55,184 nt of DNA from Blautia sp. (GTDB lineage: Bacteria; Bacillota; Clostridia; Lachnospirales; Lachnospiraceae), in assembly GCA_029257775.1 (NCBI GenBank), contig JARIAQ010000053.1:1-55184 (forward strand), in the 5' to 3' direction. Made by a program: the position numbers and the translations under genes. Of this stretch, positions 36,556-44,748 are shown piece after piece. Numbering within the stretch: position 1 is the stretch's first letter; each line of letters opens with the position of its first letter. Below the pieces are notes generated by a model. The model had not been told where the DNA came from and did not search any database. It saw only the letters and a program-made list of their open reading frames with translations.

Positions 36556-37187
36556 ATTCCATTTTTTTCACAAATATCTGCCAGACAGCATCTCCCACAA
36601 TGAGGTGTTGTTCTGGCAGTACATATCTCTCGTCCATGATATACAAGGCGATGGCAAAAATCACTTCCGTCTTCAGGAGGAATGATTTTCCATAATTCCA
36701 TTTCAACCTTTTTCGGTTCTTTAATATTTTTTACCAAACCAATACGATTTACTAAACGAATACAATGAGTGTCTGTGACAATAGCAGGTTTTCCAAATAC
36801 ATCACCCATAATCAGATTTGCACTTTTTCTCCCTACTCCCGGAAGCTTTAGAAGGGACTGGAAATCATCAGGTACTTCCCCCTGATATTCTTCTTTTAAA
36901 ATTTTCATACAAGCACAAATATCTCTTGCCTTGCTTTTTCCCAGACCACAAGGACGTACAATTTTTTCTATTTCCTCCACAGGTGCTTCTGCTAGGGCAT
37001 TTACATCTGGATATTTTGCATATAAATCTTCTACTACTACATTAACTCTTGCATCGGTACACTGTGCAGCCAAACGTACGCTTACTAACAATTTCCACGC
37101 ATTATCATAATCTAAAGTACATCCTGCATCCGGATATTCTTTCTGTAAACGTGTAATGACTTCCAATGCTTTTTCCTGCTTTGTCAT
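36552..37187 (-). CDS. nth: Endonuclease III
   Basis: Nth is a bifunctional DNA glycosylase/AP lyase for oxidised pyrimidines. The helix-hairpin-helix LPGVGRKSANL contains the catalytic Lys, and IVTDTHCIRL contains the catalytic Asp. The C-terminal [4Fe-4S] loop is C-x7-C-x2-C-x5-C (CTARTTPHCGRCCLADIC), one residue longer in the first gap than the E. coli pattern. The length of 211 aa is normal. It is the last gene of a minus-strand group after larB, 12 bp away. Confidence 0.94.
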   Translation of the reverse strand: MTKQEKALEVITRLQKEYPDAGCTLDYDNAWKLLVSVRLAAQCTDARVNVVVEDLYAKYPDVNALAEAPVEEIEKIVRPCGLGKSKARDICACMKILKEEYQGEVPDDFQSLLKLPGVGRKSANLIMGDVFGKPAIVTDTHCIRLVNRIGLVKNIKEPKKVEMELWKIIPPEDGSDFCHRLVYHGREICTARTTPHCGRCCLADICEKNGI

Positions 37188-37199
37188 TTTTCTTTCTCC

Positions 37200-37961
37200 T
37201 TAGTTCCTTTTACTATCCAAATGGTTGATCATACTAGCTAAATAACCAGCACCAAAACCATTATCAATATTTACTACACTAATTCCACTGGCACAGGAAT
37301 TTAACATAGACAAAAGTGCAGATAAACCACCAAAATTCGCACCATAGCCTACGCTTGTAGGAACTGCAATAACAGGACAATCTGCCATTCCCCCAATAAC
37401 ACTTGCCAGTGCTCCTTCCATACCAGCAATCGCCACAATAACACGAGCACCCATGATTTCTTCTATATGATCCATAAGGCGATGCATTCCTGCCACCCCT
37501 ACATCATAAAGACGTATCACTTCATTTCCATATATTTCTGCTGTAAGAGCTGCTTCTTCAGCTACAGGCATATCACTGGTTCCACCTGTGGCAATAACAA
37601 TTTTCCCTACGCCATCTGCCACTGGAATTTCTCCAATTCTTCCTGTATGAGACATTGGATCATATTCCAACTCTAAATACTGCTTTATATAATCAGCAGC
37701 TTCTTGGCTCATTCGAGTAATTAGAATTGTCTTTTCTTTCTCCATTAACATGGCCTGTACAATTTTTAAAATCTGTTCTTTTGTCTTACCTGCGCCATAA
37801 ATAACCTCCGCCATTCCTTGACGAATGCCTCTATGTGTATCTAATTTTGCAAATCCCATATCTTTATAAGGCTCTGTTCTAATCTGTAACAAAGCATCTT
37901 CAGGTTTTATACTTCCAGTTGCCACTTGCTCCAAAATCATCTGTAACTGTTTTTTATCCAT
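37200..37961 (-). CDS. larB: LarB, nickel-pincer cofactor biosynthesis carboxylase/hydrolase
   Basis: LarB carboxylates nicotinic acid adenine dinucleotide and cleaves its phosphoanhydride, the first step in making the nickel-pincer nucleotide of lactate racemase-type enzymes. The 253-aa protein has the PurE-like C-terminal domain ATGGTSDMPVAEEA, YDVGVAGMHR and AGMEGALASV. C223 in LNSCASGISVVNIDNG matches the Cys known to form the substrate adduct. No larA, larC or larE is seen in the window. It overlaps the upstream rhodanese-TtcA gene by 8 nt. Confidence 0.9.
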   Translation of the reverse strand: MDKKQLQMILEQVATGSIKPEDALLQIRTEPYKDMGFAKLDTHRGIRQGMAEVIYGAGKTKEQILKIVQAMLMEKEKTILITRMSQEAADYIKQYLELEYDPMSHTGRIGEIPVADGVGKIVIATGGTSDMPVAEEAALTAEIYGNEVIRLYDVGVAGMHRLMDHIEEIMGARVIVAIAGMEGALASVIGGMADCPVIAVPTSVGYGANFGGLSALLSMLNSCASGISVVNIDNGFGAGYLASMINHLDSKRN

Positions 37962-39114
37962 TTTCTTTGGTCCTTTCTATAACGTCGTAATGTTCTAGAA
38001 AATGATGCCTTATGCCATTTTCTTTATATGCGATTATAGTACTTAAATTTACATTTTCTACACTTTTAAAAATATTCCCCTCAATAAAAGGATTAATTTC
38101 TTTTAATTTTTTAATCAGTTCTTTTATTTCCATACGCTTTGAACTTGTACTTCCATCTTCTCTACAAGTCGTACAGGTATCCGTAAAACGGCAAGCACAT
38201 TGAATAAAATATAAATCATTATAATCGCGCCAATGTTGAATATCCGCTTCACGAATAAGATACATCGGACGAATAAGTTCCATTCCTTCAAAATTCGTGC
38301 TATGAAGCTTTGGCATCATAGTTTGTATTTGTGCACCATAAAGCATTCCCATAAGAATCGTTTCAATCACATCGTCATAATGATGTCCAAGAGCAATTTT
38401 ATTACATCCTAGTTCTTTTGCTTTACTGTATAAATATCCTCTGCGCATACGAGCACACAGATAACATGGGGATTTTTCAATTTCATACACTGTTTCAAAA
38501 ATATTAGTTTCAAAAATAGTAAGCGGAATATTTAAAATTCGCGCATTTTCTTCAATTACCTTTCTGTTTGTTTCATTATATCCTGGATCCATAACCAAAA
38601 AAACTACTTCAAAATTCACTTTTCTATGATTTTGCAGTTCCTGAAAAAGTTTAGCCATAAGCATGGAATCCTTGCCGCCAGAAATACACACAGCAATTTT
38701 ATCTCCATCTTTTACAAGTTCATATTCATTAATGGCTTTTGTAAAACGACTAAAAATAGATTTATGAAATTTTTTTCGTATGCTTTTCTCAATTTCCAAA
38801 TATCTTTCTTCTTGGGAAAAACTCTTTAAAAGCCATGCACCATAACCGCCTACAAGATGTACAACATCATATCCTTTTTCTGCCAATTCTTTAACTAAAT
38901 CATAGCTTAAAATTCCTTTTGCACAATATAAAATTACTTTCTTTTCTTTTGAAAGAATCTCTGAATTTTCCTGTAATTCTGACAAAGGAATATTTATTGC
39001 CCCAGGAATAAATCCATGAGCAAAGGCTGCCGCCTCTCGAATATCAACTAGCATATAATCTTCTGTATTTAATTTTTTTAAATCCTCTATTTGTATTTCT
39101 AATATATTATTCAT
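37954..39114 (-). CDS. Rhodanese domain fused to a TtcA-like PP-loop sulfurtransferase
   Basis: This 386-aa fusion has residues 1-105 as a rhodanese with active-site Cys64 in the loop YCAKGIL. Residues 110-386 are a PP-loop ATPase of the TtcA type: SGGKDS at 145-150, C217-x2-C220 in PCYLCARMRRG, GHHYDDVIETILMG, and a Cys-rich C-terminal patch (C306, C308, C314, C317). This patch is unlike the single CPVDG of the TtcA at 27774. The expected chemistry is persulfide relay from rhodanese to an ATP-activated substrate. It is translationally coupled to larB, so a role in nickel-pincer sulfuration is possible. tRNA thiolation is the alternative. GGAGA precedes the ATG. Confidence 0.85.
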   Translation of the reverse strand: MNNILEIQIEDLKKLNTEDYMLVDIREAAAFAHGFIPGAINIPLSELQENSEILSKEKKVILYCAKGILSYDLVKELAEKGYDVVHLVGGYGAWLLKSFSQEERYLEIEKSIRKKFHKSIFSRFTKAINEYELVKDGDKIAVCISGGKDSMLMAKLFQELQNHRKVNFEVVFLVMDPGYNETNRKVIEENARILNIPLTIFETNIFETVYEIEKSPCYLCARMRRGYLYSKAKELGCNKIALGHHYDDVIETILMGMLYGAQIQTMMPKLHSTNFEGMELIRPMYLIREADIQHWRDYNDLYFIQCACRFTDTCTTCREDGSTSSKRMEIKELIKKLKEINPFIEGNIFKSVENVNLSTIIAYKENGIRHHFLEHYDVIERTKENG

Positions 39115-39131
39115 TTTATAATCTCCACTCT

Positions 39132-39166
39132 ATAAACTGGTGAAAGTAGAACCCACACCAGTTTAT
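39132..39166 (-). promoter_or_regulatory. Spaced palindromic operator at the start site of the rhodanese-TtcA/larB operon
   Basis: ATAAACTGGTG (39132-39142) and CACCAGTTTAT (39156-39166) are a perfect 11-bp inverted repeat with a 13-nt gap, lying directly downstream of the -10 box. The predicted start site falls inside one arm, which fits a repressor operator better than an RNA hairpin, though either is possible. Confidence 0.6.
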
Positions 39167-39195
39167 ATTGTACTGGAAGAAAAAAAACTTGTCAA
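39167..39195 (-). promoter_or_regulatory. Consensus sigma-A promoter of the rhodanese-TtcA/larB/nth operon
   Basis: On the minus strand TTGACA (39195-39190), a 17-nt spacer and TACAAT (39172-39167). Confidence 0.8.
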
Positions 39196-39271
39196 TGAAA
39201 GAAGACTTTCCTATCCACTTTACATAATATATTTATTGTAGACTAATACAACTATGAACTTATTTTCAGAT

Positions 39272-40633
39272 TTATACAATTTCTTTCATAGCTTTCTTAA
39301 ATTGAACTGTAAATAAAATTGCTGTAAAAGTCACCGCAATCACATCCGCTACTGGCTCAGCCATATAAACAGCCATCGTTTGATTTTCCTTTAGAATTGC
39401 GGGCATTAAATAAATAAGTGGTATTAATAAAATAAACTTACGCATAACAGCTACAATAATTGAAGCCTTCGCATTACCAATGGACATAAAAGTCATTTGA
39501 CATGCCATTTGGATTCCAAACAGGAATAATACAGCTATATAAATTCGTAATGCGTCCTTTGTAAAAAGCAAAAGCCTTTCATCAGACGTAAATAAACCTG
39601 CAAAGCCTTTTGGAAAGAGCATTACACTTCCCCACAATATAACCGCATAAATCATACTAGCTCTTAATAATAACCCAAAAGCCTTCTTGACACGTTTACT
39701 ATTGCGTGCCCCATAATTATAACTGATAATTGGCTGTGCTCCTTGTCCTAATCCTTGCAAAGGAAGCATTGCAAACTGCATAACACTTGTAAGAATAGTC
39801 ATTGCTCCTACTGCAATATCTCCTCCATATTTTAGTAAAGAGGAATTAAAACATACAGAAATAATACTCTCACTTGCCTGCATAATAAAAACAGAAGAAC
39901 CAAGGGCTAAGCTTGGAATGACAAATGCCTTTTCCAGATTTAAATTTTCTTTTTTGATTTTTAAGAAAGTTTTATTGCCAAAAAGAAAAGATATTACCCA
40001 AATACAAGAAAGTGCTTGTGAAACAATCGTTGCTAAAGCTGCTCCGCGAACCCCCATTTTCAATCCAAAGATAAAAATGGGGTCTAAGACGATATTTGCA
40101 ATTGCACCGATTAAAACAGATAGCATACCTGTTTTAGCAAAGCCCTGTGCGGTAATAAAAGCATTTAATCCTAAAGTGAGTTGAACAAAAATAGTGCCCA
40201 ACGCATAAATATTCATGTAACTTACACTATATTCAATAGTATTATCACTAGCACCGAAAGCTAAAAGCAAATCTCTGTTCCAAATTAACAAGATGATTGT
40301 CAGGATAATTGAAATAAGAATCTGCAAAGAAAAACAATTACCCAGCGTTTTTTCTGCAGATTTTGTATCACCTTTTCCCATGAAGATAGAAGCTCTTGGA
40401 GCACCACCATTTCCGACTAAAGCTGCAAATGCTGCTACAATTAAGATCAAGGGCATACATACACCCACACCTGTAAGTGCCATAGCCCCTACATTTGGAA
40501 TATGTCCAATATAAATACGGTCTACAATATTATAAAGCATGTTGATAATCTGAGCAGTAACTGTAGGAAGTGCTAACTTTAGCAATAATTTACCCACCGG
40601 CTCTTTCCCTAAAAAATCTTTGTCATTGGTCAT
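39272..40633 (-). CDS. MATE family efflux transporter
   Basis: This multidrug/toxin extrusion protein of about 453 aa has twelve predicted helices. Family segments are LALPTVTAQIINMLYNIVDR, MALTGVGVCMPLI and GLGQGAQPIISYNYGA. Drug and cation identities are not predictable. An ATG at 40642 overlaps the marR stop but is 1 nt from the ribosome binding site. I prefer the ATG at 40633, about 10 nt from AAAGGA. It is co-transcribed with its MarR regulator. Confidence 0.9.
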   Translation of the reverse strand: MTNDKDFLGKEPVGKLLLKLALPTVTAQIINMLYNIVDRIYIGHIPNVGAMALTGVGVCMPLILIVAAFAALVGNGGAPRASIFMGKGDTKSAEKTLGNCFSLQILISIILTIILLIWNRDLLLAFGASDNTIEYSVSYMNIYALGTIFVQLTLGLNAFITAQGFAKTGMLSVLIGAIANIVLDPIFIFGLKMGVRGAALATIVSQALSCIWVISFLFGNKTFLKIKKENLNLEKAFVIPSLALGSSVFIMQASESIISVCFNSSLLKYGGDIAVGAMTILTSVMQFAMLPLQGLGQGAQPIISYNYGARNSKRVKKAFGLLLRASMIYAVILWGSVMLFPKGFAGLFTSDERLLLFTKDALRIYIAVLFLFGIQMACQMTFMSIGNAKASIIVAVMRKFILLIPLIYLMPAILKENQTMAVYMAEPVADVIAVTFTAILFTVQFKKAMKEIV

Positions 40634-40638
40634 CGTTT

Positions 40639-41079
40639 TCATTTCCTTTCTAAAACTTCTTTTAAATTTTCTAAAATAAAATCATTCATCCTTTCATAAG
40701 CCTTTAAATCATCTTTTGAAAGATTTTTAAAAATCTGCTGACGAAAATTCTTATTGATTTTTTCAATTTCTTTAACAATAGGAATTGCTTTTTCAAGAAG
40801 ATATAAGTGAATCTTTCTCCTGTCTTGTAAATCCTGTCTACGGGCAAGAATTTCTTTTTGGACTAATGTTTCCACACCAGCAGATACATTTCCTTTTGGA
40901 AGCATACGTATTTCTGCAATATCAGCTGCCATGTCTTTCTCCGGATTATTATATAAAAAACCAATAATCGTAATTTCCATGTAAGAAAGCTGATATTTCA
41001 CTTGTACATCTTCCAAATACCTTTCGTACAGTTTCATCATATAACGAACCAATAAAAGCATATCAGATGCATTTTTCAC
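40639..41079 (-). CDS. MarR family transcriptional regulator
   Basis: This is a 146-aa winged-helix regulator. The recognition part covers AADIAEIRMLPKGNVSAGVE, followed by the wing RRQDLQDRRKIHLYLLEKA with the conserved D-x-R motif. It probably represses itself and the MATE gene in response to a toxic ligand. The very large palindrome over its own promoter supports this. GGTGA lies close upstream of the ATG. Confidence 0.9.
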   Translation of the reverse strand: MKNASDMLLLVRYMMKLYERYLEDVQVKYQLSYMEITIIGFLYNNPEKDMAADIAEIRMLPKGNVSAGVETLVQKEILARRQDLQDRRKIHLYLLEKAIPIVKEIEKINKNFRQQIFKNLSKDDLKAYERMNDFILENLKEVLERK

Positions 41080-41108
41080 CTATTTTCAAACTCCTCTCAT
41101 AAAAAATA

Positions 41109-41155
41109 GCTATAATAGTTTTAAATAAAACTGTTTTATTTAAAACTATTATAGC
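41109..41155 (-). promoter_or_regulatory. 22-bp perfect palindrome, probable MarR operator
   Basis: Arms 41109-41130 and 41134-41155 are perfect reverse complements around a 3-nt centre (CTG). The palindrome includes the -10 box and runs to 30 bp before the marR ATG, so binding would block transcription. Confidence 0.75.
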
Positions 41156-41175
41156 CTTAATATAAGAAATGTCAA
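41148..41175 (-). promoter_or_regulatory. Consensus promoter of marR-MATE
   Basis: On the minus strand TTGACA (41175-41170), a 16-nt spacer and TATAAT (41153-41148). Confidence 0.8.
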
Positions 41176-41250
41176 CTTTCAAATCTAAAATTCAGTTGAA
41201 AATAAATCTCTTTATTATTATTTTCAATAGAAAGAACTAATAAGAAAGAA

Positions 41251-41297
41251 AAAACTGTTACACTAAATTTTTTAAACATTTAATGTAACAGTCTTTT
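41251..41297 (-). terminator. Terminator after the FMN reductase gene
   Basis: CTGTTACA and TGTAACAG arms, extended by TAAA/TTTA after a bulge, with a T run on the minus-strand side. Confidence 0.8.
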
Positions 41298-41299
41298 TG

Positions 41300-41866
41300 T
41301 TATCTTATAAAATTAGTTTTAATTTTTTCTTCTGGTTCTGGTTTCTGGACACCTGCTTTTTTTCCTGCGTCTAAACATTTTAAAACCCATGCCATATTTG
41401 TACCAAGAGTTCTCATAATCTGAAGACCTTCTTCATCCTGCATAACTTCTTCTGGTGTATTTCCATGAACCATATTCCAATAATTTGAAGAAATAATCGG
41501 CATCTGGAAAAATTGAAAATATTTTGTAAGAACTTCCAATGTTGCTGTTGTTCCTGCTCGTCTTGCTGATGCAATGGCCGCAGCTGGTTTATAAAGCATA
41601 TGTTTTCCTGCCAAAGAAGAAAGCTTATCCATAAACTCGATAATTTGACCTGTAGGAGACGCCCAATATACTGGAGATCCTACAACTAATCCATCCACTG
41701 TTTCCAGTTTCTTAGCAGCTTCTTTTATATTTTCCATATCAGCATTTCCGGCCTGGAAAATTTCCGTTTCAATTCCTTGCTTATTTAAAACGGTTGCTAT
41801 TTGGCTTAATGCAGTAAAAGTACAGCCCTCTTTTCTAGGACTTCCATTTAATAATAATACTTTCAT
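41300..41866 (-). CDS. NADPH-dependent FMN reductase / flavodoxin-fold protein
   Basis: This 188-aa flavodoxin-fold protein has the FMN phosphate loop LLNGSPRKEGCTFTAL, the isoalloxazine loop VVGSPVYWASPTGQIIEFMD and IASARRAGTT. The family reduces quinones, iron or azo compounds. The exact substrate is unclear. GAAAGG lies upstream of the ATG. It is next to ferritin, which is compatible with an iron or redox-stress setting. Confidence 0.88.
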   Translation of the reverse strand: MKVLLLNGSPRKEGCTFTALSQIATVLNKQGIETEIFQAGNADMENIKEAAKKLETVDGLVVGSPVYWASPTGQIIEFMDKLSSLAGKHMLYKPAAAIASARRAGTTATLEVLTKYFQFFQMPIISSNYWNMVHGNTPEEVMQDEEGLQIMRTLGTNMAWVLKCLDAGKKAGVQKPEPEEKIKTNFIR

Positions 41867-41938
41867 TTTATTGCCCTTTCCTTTCTACTATTATTATATT
41901 TCGAATCTTAGTTTATTATTATTTTATAGAAAAATCTT

Positions 41939-42451
41939 TTATATTATTAAAGAAGGAGGTGTGTATACTCTGCCCTTTAGTTCATTATCTAACATATAAA
42001 GTCCCTTAGGATCTGTTCCGAATAATTCCATTTTTGTAATTAATTCATGGGAATTTGTTTCTTCTTCCCCCTGTTCTTTAATAAACCAGTCTAAAAACTG
42101 CATTGTTCTAAAATCTTTTACATTCTGAGCTGCATCGTAAATGGTATTAATGAGATCTGTCACATATTCTTCATGAGCCAACCCCGCCTTTAAAGGATCT
42201 ATTAATTTTTCCATAGAAATTGCTGGCTTTTCAACTACATCTAAAATAACTTCTTCATTGTTGTTTTGAAGATATTTTAAATATAACATAGCATGATCTT
42301 TTTCTTCTTGTGCTTGTACCATATACCAATTAGAAAATCCATCTAATCCTTTACTTTTATAAAAATTAGCAAAATTAAGATACAGATATGCAGAATAAAA
42401 TTCTTTATTGATCTGAACATTAATAAGTTCCGTTACTTTTTTATCTAACAT
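41939..42451 (-). CDS. Ferritin (non-haem, bacterial FtnA type)
   Basis: This 170-aa four-helix iron storage protein has N-terminal ferroxidase Glu/Tyr residues in NKEFYSAYLYLNFANFY. The E-x-x-H pair is AQEEKDHAM, and the C-helix Glu residues are in KEQGEEETNSHEL. It lies 17 bp after the LacX-like gene with AGAGGAAAA upstream, so it is probably co-transcribed. Confidence 0.95.
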   Translation of the reverse strand: MLDKKVTELINVQINKEFYSAYLYLNFANFYKSKGLDGFSNWYMVQAQEEKDHAMLYLKYLQNNNEEVILDVVEKPAISMEKLIDPLKAGLAHEEYVTDLINTIYDAAQNVKDFRTMQFLDWFIKEQGEEETNSHELITKMELFGTDPKGLYMLDNELKGRVYTPPSLII

Positions 42452-42468
42452 TTTATATTTTCCTCTTC

Positions 42469-43362
42469 TTATCTATTATATATTGTTACACTATATCCCT
42501 GCTGAAAAGTCTCTGCTGGATTCAGTGCGACAATATCTGGTTTTTTAGAAAGTTCATCATGAAATCCATAGTTATCACATCTGCCCATCCAAGGTTCCAA
42601 ACAAAGATACGGTGCTCCTGGTAAACTCCAAATTCCAAAATTCGTAAATCCTGCACAATCCATTATTATATATGGTGTTCCATCTGGATACCCTATTCCT
42701 ACACAGGATAATTGTGAATGGTCAAAAATCAAAGCATCCTGTTCAAACATGTTCTCTGTAATATTACATCCTTCATATTCACCATAAGATTCTAAAGGAA
42801 GCTTATATACTTTTTTCTCATTAGCGGTACCTGATGTTCCATATACTTTACAATATTCTAATTCTTCTTTATTCTTAAATAATAACTTATAATCTGTTTG
42901 ACAGGTGTTTTCTAAAATAGGAACATTGAATCCAGGATGTCCTCCGATTGTAAAATACATAACATCCTTATTTTTATTTTCTACTTTCCAAATTACATCT
43001 AATTTTCTATCTTGAAGTTTATATATAATAGTTAAAACAAAAGAAAATGGATAGTATTTTTTTGTTTCCTCTGTATCTTGAATTTGAAAAGATACCATGT
43101 TCTCAGTTTCCTCTATGCAAGAAAAATCCATATCTTTCGCAAATCCATGTTGAAGAGCCTCGTAAAGTTTACCTTTATAAAGATAATGATTTTCATAATG
43201 ACGTCCTACATTTGGAAATAAAATAGGTGAATGACGACCCCAAAATTTTTTATCTGCAGTCCACAGAATTTCTTTTTCCATTTCTTTATCAAAAATGCTT
43301 TGCAGCTCTGCTCCCTTTTTACATACTTTAACTCTCAAGTATTGATTTTCTATTGTATACAT
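42469..43362 (-). CDS. Aldose 1-epimerase family protein, LacX-like
   Basis: This 297-aa galactose mutarotase-fold protein has GRHSPILFPNVGRHYENHY, a catalytic-region His in FTIGGHPGFNVPI and a C-terminal CLEPWMGRCDN with the probable Glu. It belongs to the LacX/YihR-like branch. The sugar is not known and no sugar operon adjoins. AAGGAGAG precedes the ATG. Confidence 0.87.
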   Translation of the reverse strand: MYTIENQYLRVKVCKKGAELQSIFDKEMEKEILWTADKKFWGRHSPILFPNVGRHYENHYLYKGKLYEALQHGFAKDMDFSCIEETENMVSFQIQDTEETKKYYPFSFVLTIIYKLQDRKLDVIWKVENKNKDVMYFTIGGHPGFNVPILENTCQTDYKLLFKNKEELEYCKVYGTSGTANEKKVYKLPLESYGEYEGCNITENMFEQDALIFDHSQLSCVGIGYPDGTPYIIMDCAGFTNFGIWSLPGAPYLCLEPWMGRCDNYGFHDELSKKPDIVALNPAETFQQGYSVTIYNR

Positions 43363-43441
43363 AGCTGACTCTCCTTTTTACTTTTACAAATTCTTTTTCT
43401 TTAGTTTATCATAGTCAATATATATATACAAGAAAAACGCT

Positions 43442-43762
43442 TTATTTTATTTCTGATGAATAATATGGCACACATAAATATGCACCTTCATAAATTAAAT
43501 CTTCCGTTAAATGATTAATTTGTTTTACTTCCTTAATGTAATCATCTATAGAATCATATTCCTCTGACATATATTCTTCTGCTATTTTCCACAGACTATT
43601 TCCTTGCTTGATTTCTACACTTGTATAATATTTATGTCGAATAGAATTTTGTGTACCTGCATTTGCAATATTCGATGTCTGAAATACAAGAAATCCAATT
43701 ACAAAAGCTGCAATAAAAAAACCTTTTATATATAGCCTCTCTTTTCTTAAACCTTGATTCAT
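43442..43762 (-). CDS. YneA-like LysM membrane protein, probable SOS division inhibitor
   Basis: This 106-aa protein has a basic N-terminus, one membrane helix (about residues 12-28) and a C-terminal LysM domain (IKQGNSLWKIAEEY to AYLCVPYYSSEIK). Size, topology and position divergent to lexA match B. subtilis YneA, which delays division during DNA damage. ATG 43762 is chosen for AGGAGG 8 nt upstream. A longer reading would pass through the promoter and LexA boxes. The promoter has a LexA box in its spacer. Confidence 0.82.
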   Translation of the reverse strand: MNQGLRKERLYIKGFFIAAFVIGFLVFQTSNIANAGTQNSIRHKYYTSVEIKQGNSLWKIAEEYMSEEYDSIDDYIKEVKQINHLTEDLIYEGAYLCVPYYSSEIK

Positions 43763-43792
43763 ATAACATTCCTCCTGATCTTTAGTGTTTTG

Positions 43793-43904
43793 CGAACATT
43801 TGTTTGTTGTGGGCTTATGATAACATAGGAACATATGTTTGTCAACGTTTTTATCGAACAAATATTCGTTTTATCAACGAACAAACATTCCGAATATTTG
43901 TTTG
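43793..43904. promoter_or_regulatory. Array of five LexA (SOS) boxes between yneA-like and lexA
   Basis: Sites resembling the Firmicute consensus CGAACnnnnGTTCG are CGAACATTTGTTTG (43793-43806), GGAACATATGTTTG (43828-43841), CGAACAAATATTCG (43855-43868), CGAACAAACATTCC (43878-43891) and CGAATATTTGTTTG (43891-43904). The last two share a base. Confidence 0.85.
43817..43845 (-). promoter_or_regulatory. Promoter of the yneA-like gene
   Basis: On the minus strand TTGACA (43845-43840), a 17-nt spacer and TATCAT (43822-43817). The LexA box at 43828-43841 occupies the spacer. Confidence 0.8.
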
Positions 43905-43930
43905 CATTATCAGAAAAGATATGGTATGAT
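43902..43930 (+). promoter_or_regulatory. Promoter of lexA
   Basis: TTGCAT (43902-43907), a 17-nt spacer and TATGAT (43925-43930). Its -35 overlaps the end of the fifth LexA box. Confidence 0.75.
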
Positions 43931-43981
43931 TATTAAATAACACTACATTTTATTTTTAAAATGTATCTGGAGGTACGATGT

Positions 43982-44608
43982 ATGGAATATGGAAAGATTA
44001 GTCAAAAACAATCTGAAATTTTAGAATATATGAAAAATGAAATTTTGAACCGTGGTTTTCCCCCATCTGTAAGGGAGATTTGTGAAGCCGTGCATTTAAA
44101 ATCTACTTCTTCTGTTCATTCACATTTGGAAACTTTAGAAAAAAACGGATACATACGTAGAGACCCTACGAAACCAAGGGCTATTGAAATTGTAGATGAT
44201 AATTTTAATCTTGTACGGCGAGAAACTGTAAATGTTCCGATTATTGGAAAGGTTTCTGCCGGTCAACCTCTCTTGGCGGTAGAAAATATTGACGGATACT
44301 TTCCTATTCCTTCCGAATATATGCCAAATAATAAAACGTTCATGTTAATTGTCCAGGGAAATAGTATGATTAATGCAGGTATCTTTGACGGTGATTATGT
44401 CATCGTAGAACAACAACAAACTGCTGAAAATGGACAAAAAGTTGTAGCTCTTGTAGAAGATTCTGCCACTGTAAAAACCTTCTACAAAGAAGATGGACAT
44501 ATAAGACTGCAACCGGAAAATGATACAATGGATCCTATTATTGTAGAACAGGATCAGTTTTTTCAAATTTTAGGAAAAGTTATTGGTGTTTTTCGTTTTA
44601 TGCGTTAA
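43982..44608 (+). CDS. lexA: SOS repressor LexA
   Basis: LexA represses DNA-damage genes and self-cleaves when RecA filaments form. The 208-aa protein has the N-terminal winged helix (SVREICEAVHLKSTSSVHSH), cleavage site A93-G94 in KVSAGQPL, catalytic Ser128 in GNSMINAG and Lys165 in ATVKTFY. The start is ATG 43982, with GGAGG 8 nt upstream. A reading from 43961 has no ribosome binding site. It autoregulates through the adjacent box array. Confidence 0.96.
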   Translation: MEYGKISQKQSEILEYMKNEILNRGFPPSVREICEAVHLKSTSSVHSHLETLEKNGYIRRDPTKPRAIEIVDDNFNLVRRETVNVPIIGKVSAGQPLLAVENIDGYFPIPSEYMPNNKTFMLIVQGNSMINAGIFDGDYVIVEQQQTAENGQKVVALVEDSATVKTFYKEDGHIRLQPENDTMDPIIVEQDQFFQILGKVIGVFRFMR

Positions 44609-44701
44609 ATCATAACCACCCGTCCAACGCAACATCATAAACTTAAGCAAAATTATCCCTATATCTGTTACTCTTTTAGATATAAAAATTATATTTAAGG
44701 C

Positions 44702-44748
44702 AAAAAAGTCTATACTTTCCCTATTGGAATTGTATGGACTTTTTTTTA
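44702..44748. terminator. Terminator after lexA
   Basis: AAGTCTATAC and GTATGGACTT arms (one mismatch) with a 19-nt gap, followed by eight T. It may originally be part of the insertion-sequence end. Confidence 0.7.

Noticed and set aside
36552-37187. One extra residue in the first gap of the Nth iron-sulfur loop
   Set aside because: The x7 spacing was checked in the DNA and is real, but it seems tolerable variation rather than loss of the cluster.
39132-39166. Riboswitch upstream of the rhodanese-TtcA gene
   Set aside because: The transcription start falls inside the repeat, so only part of the hairpin would be in RNA; no known riboswitch core is recognised. An operator is the better reading.
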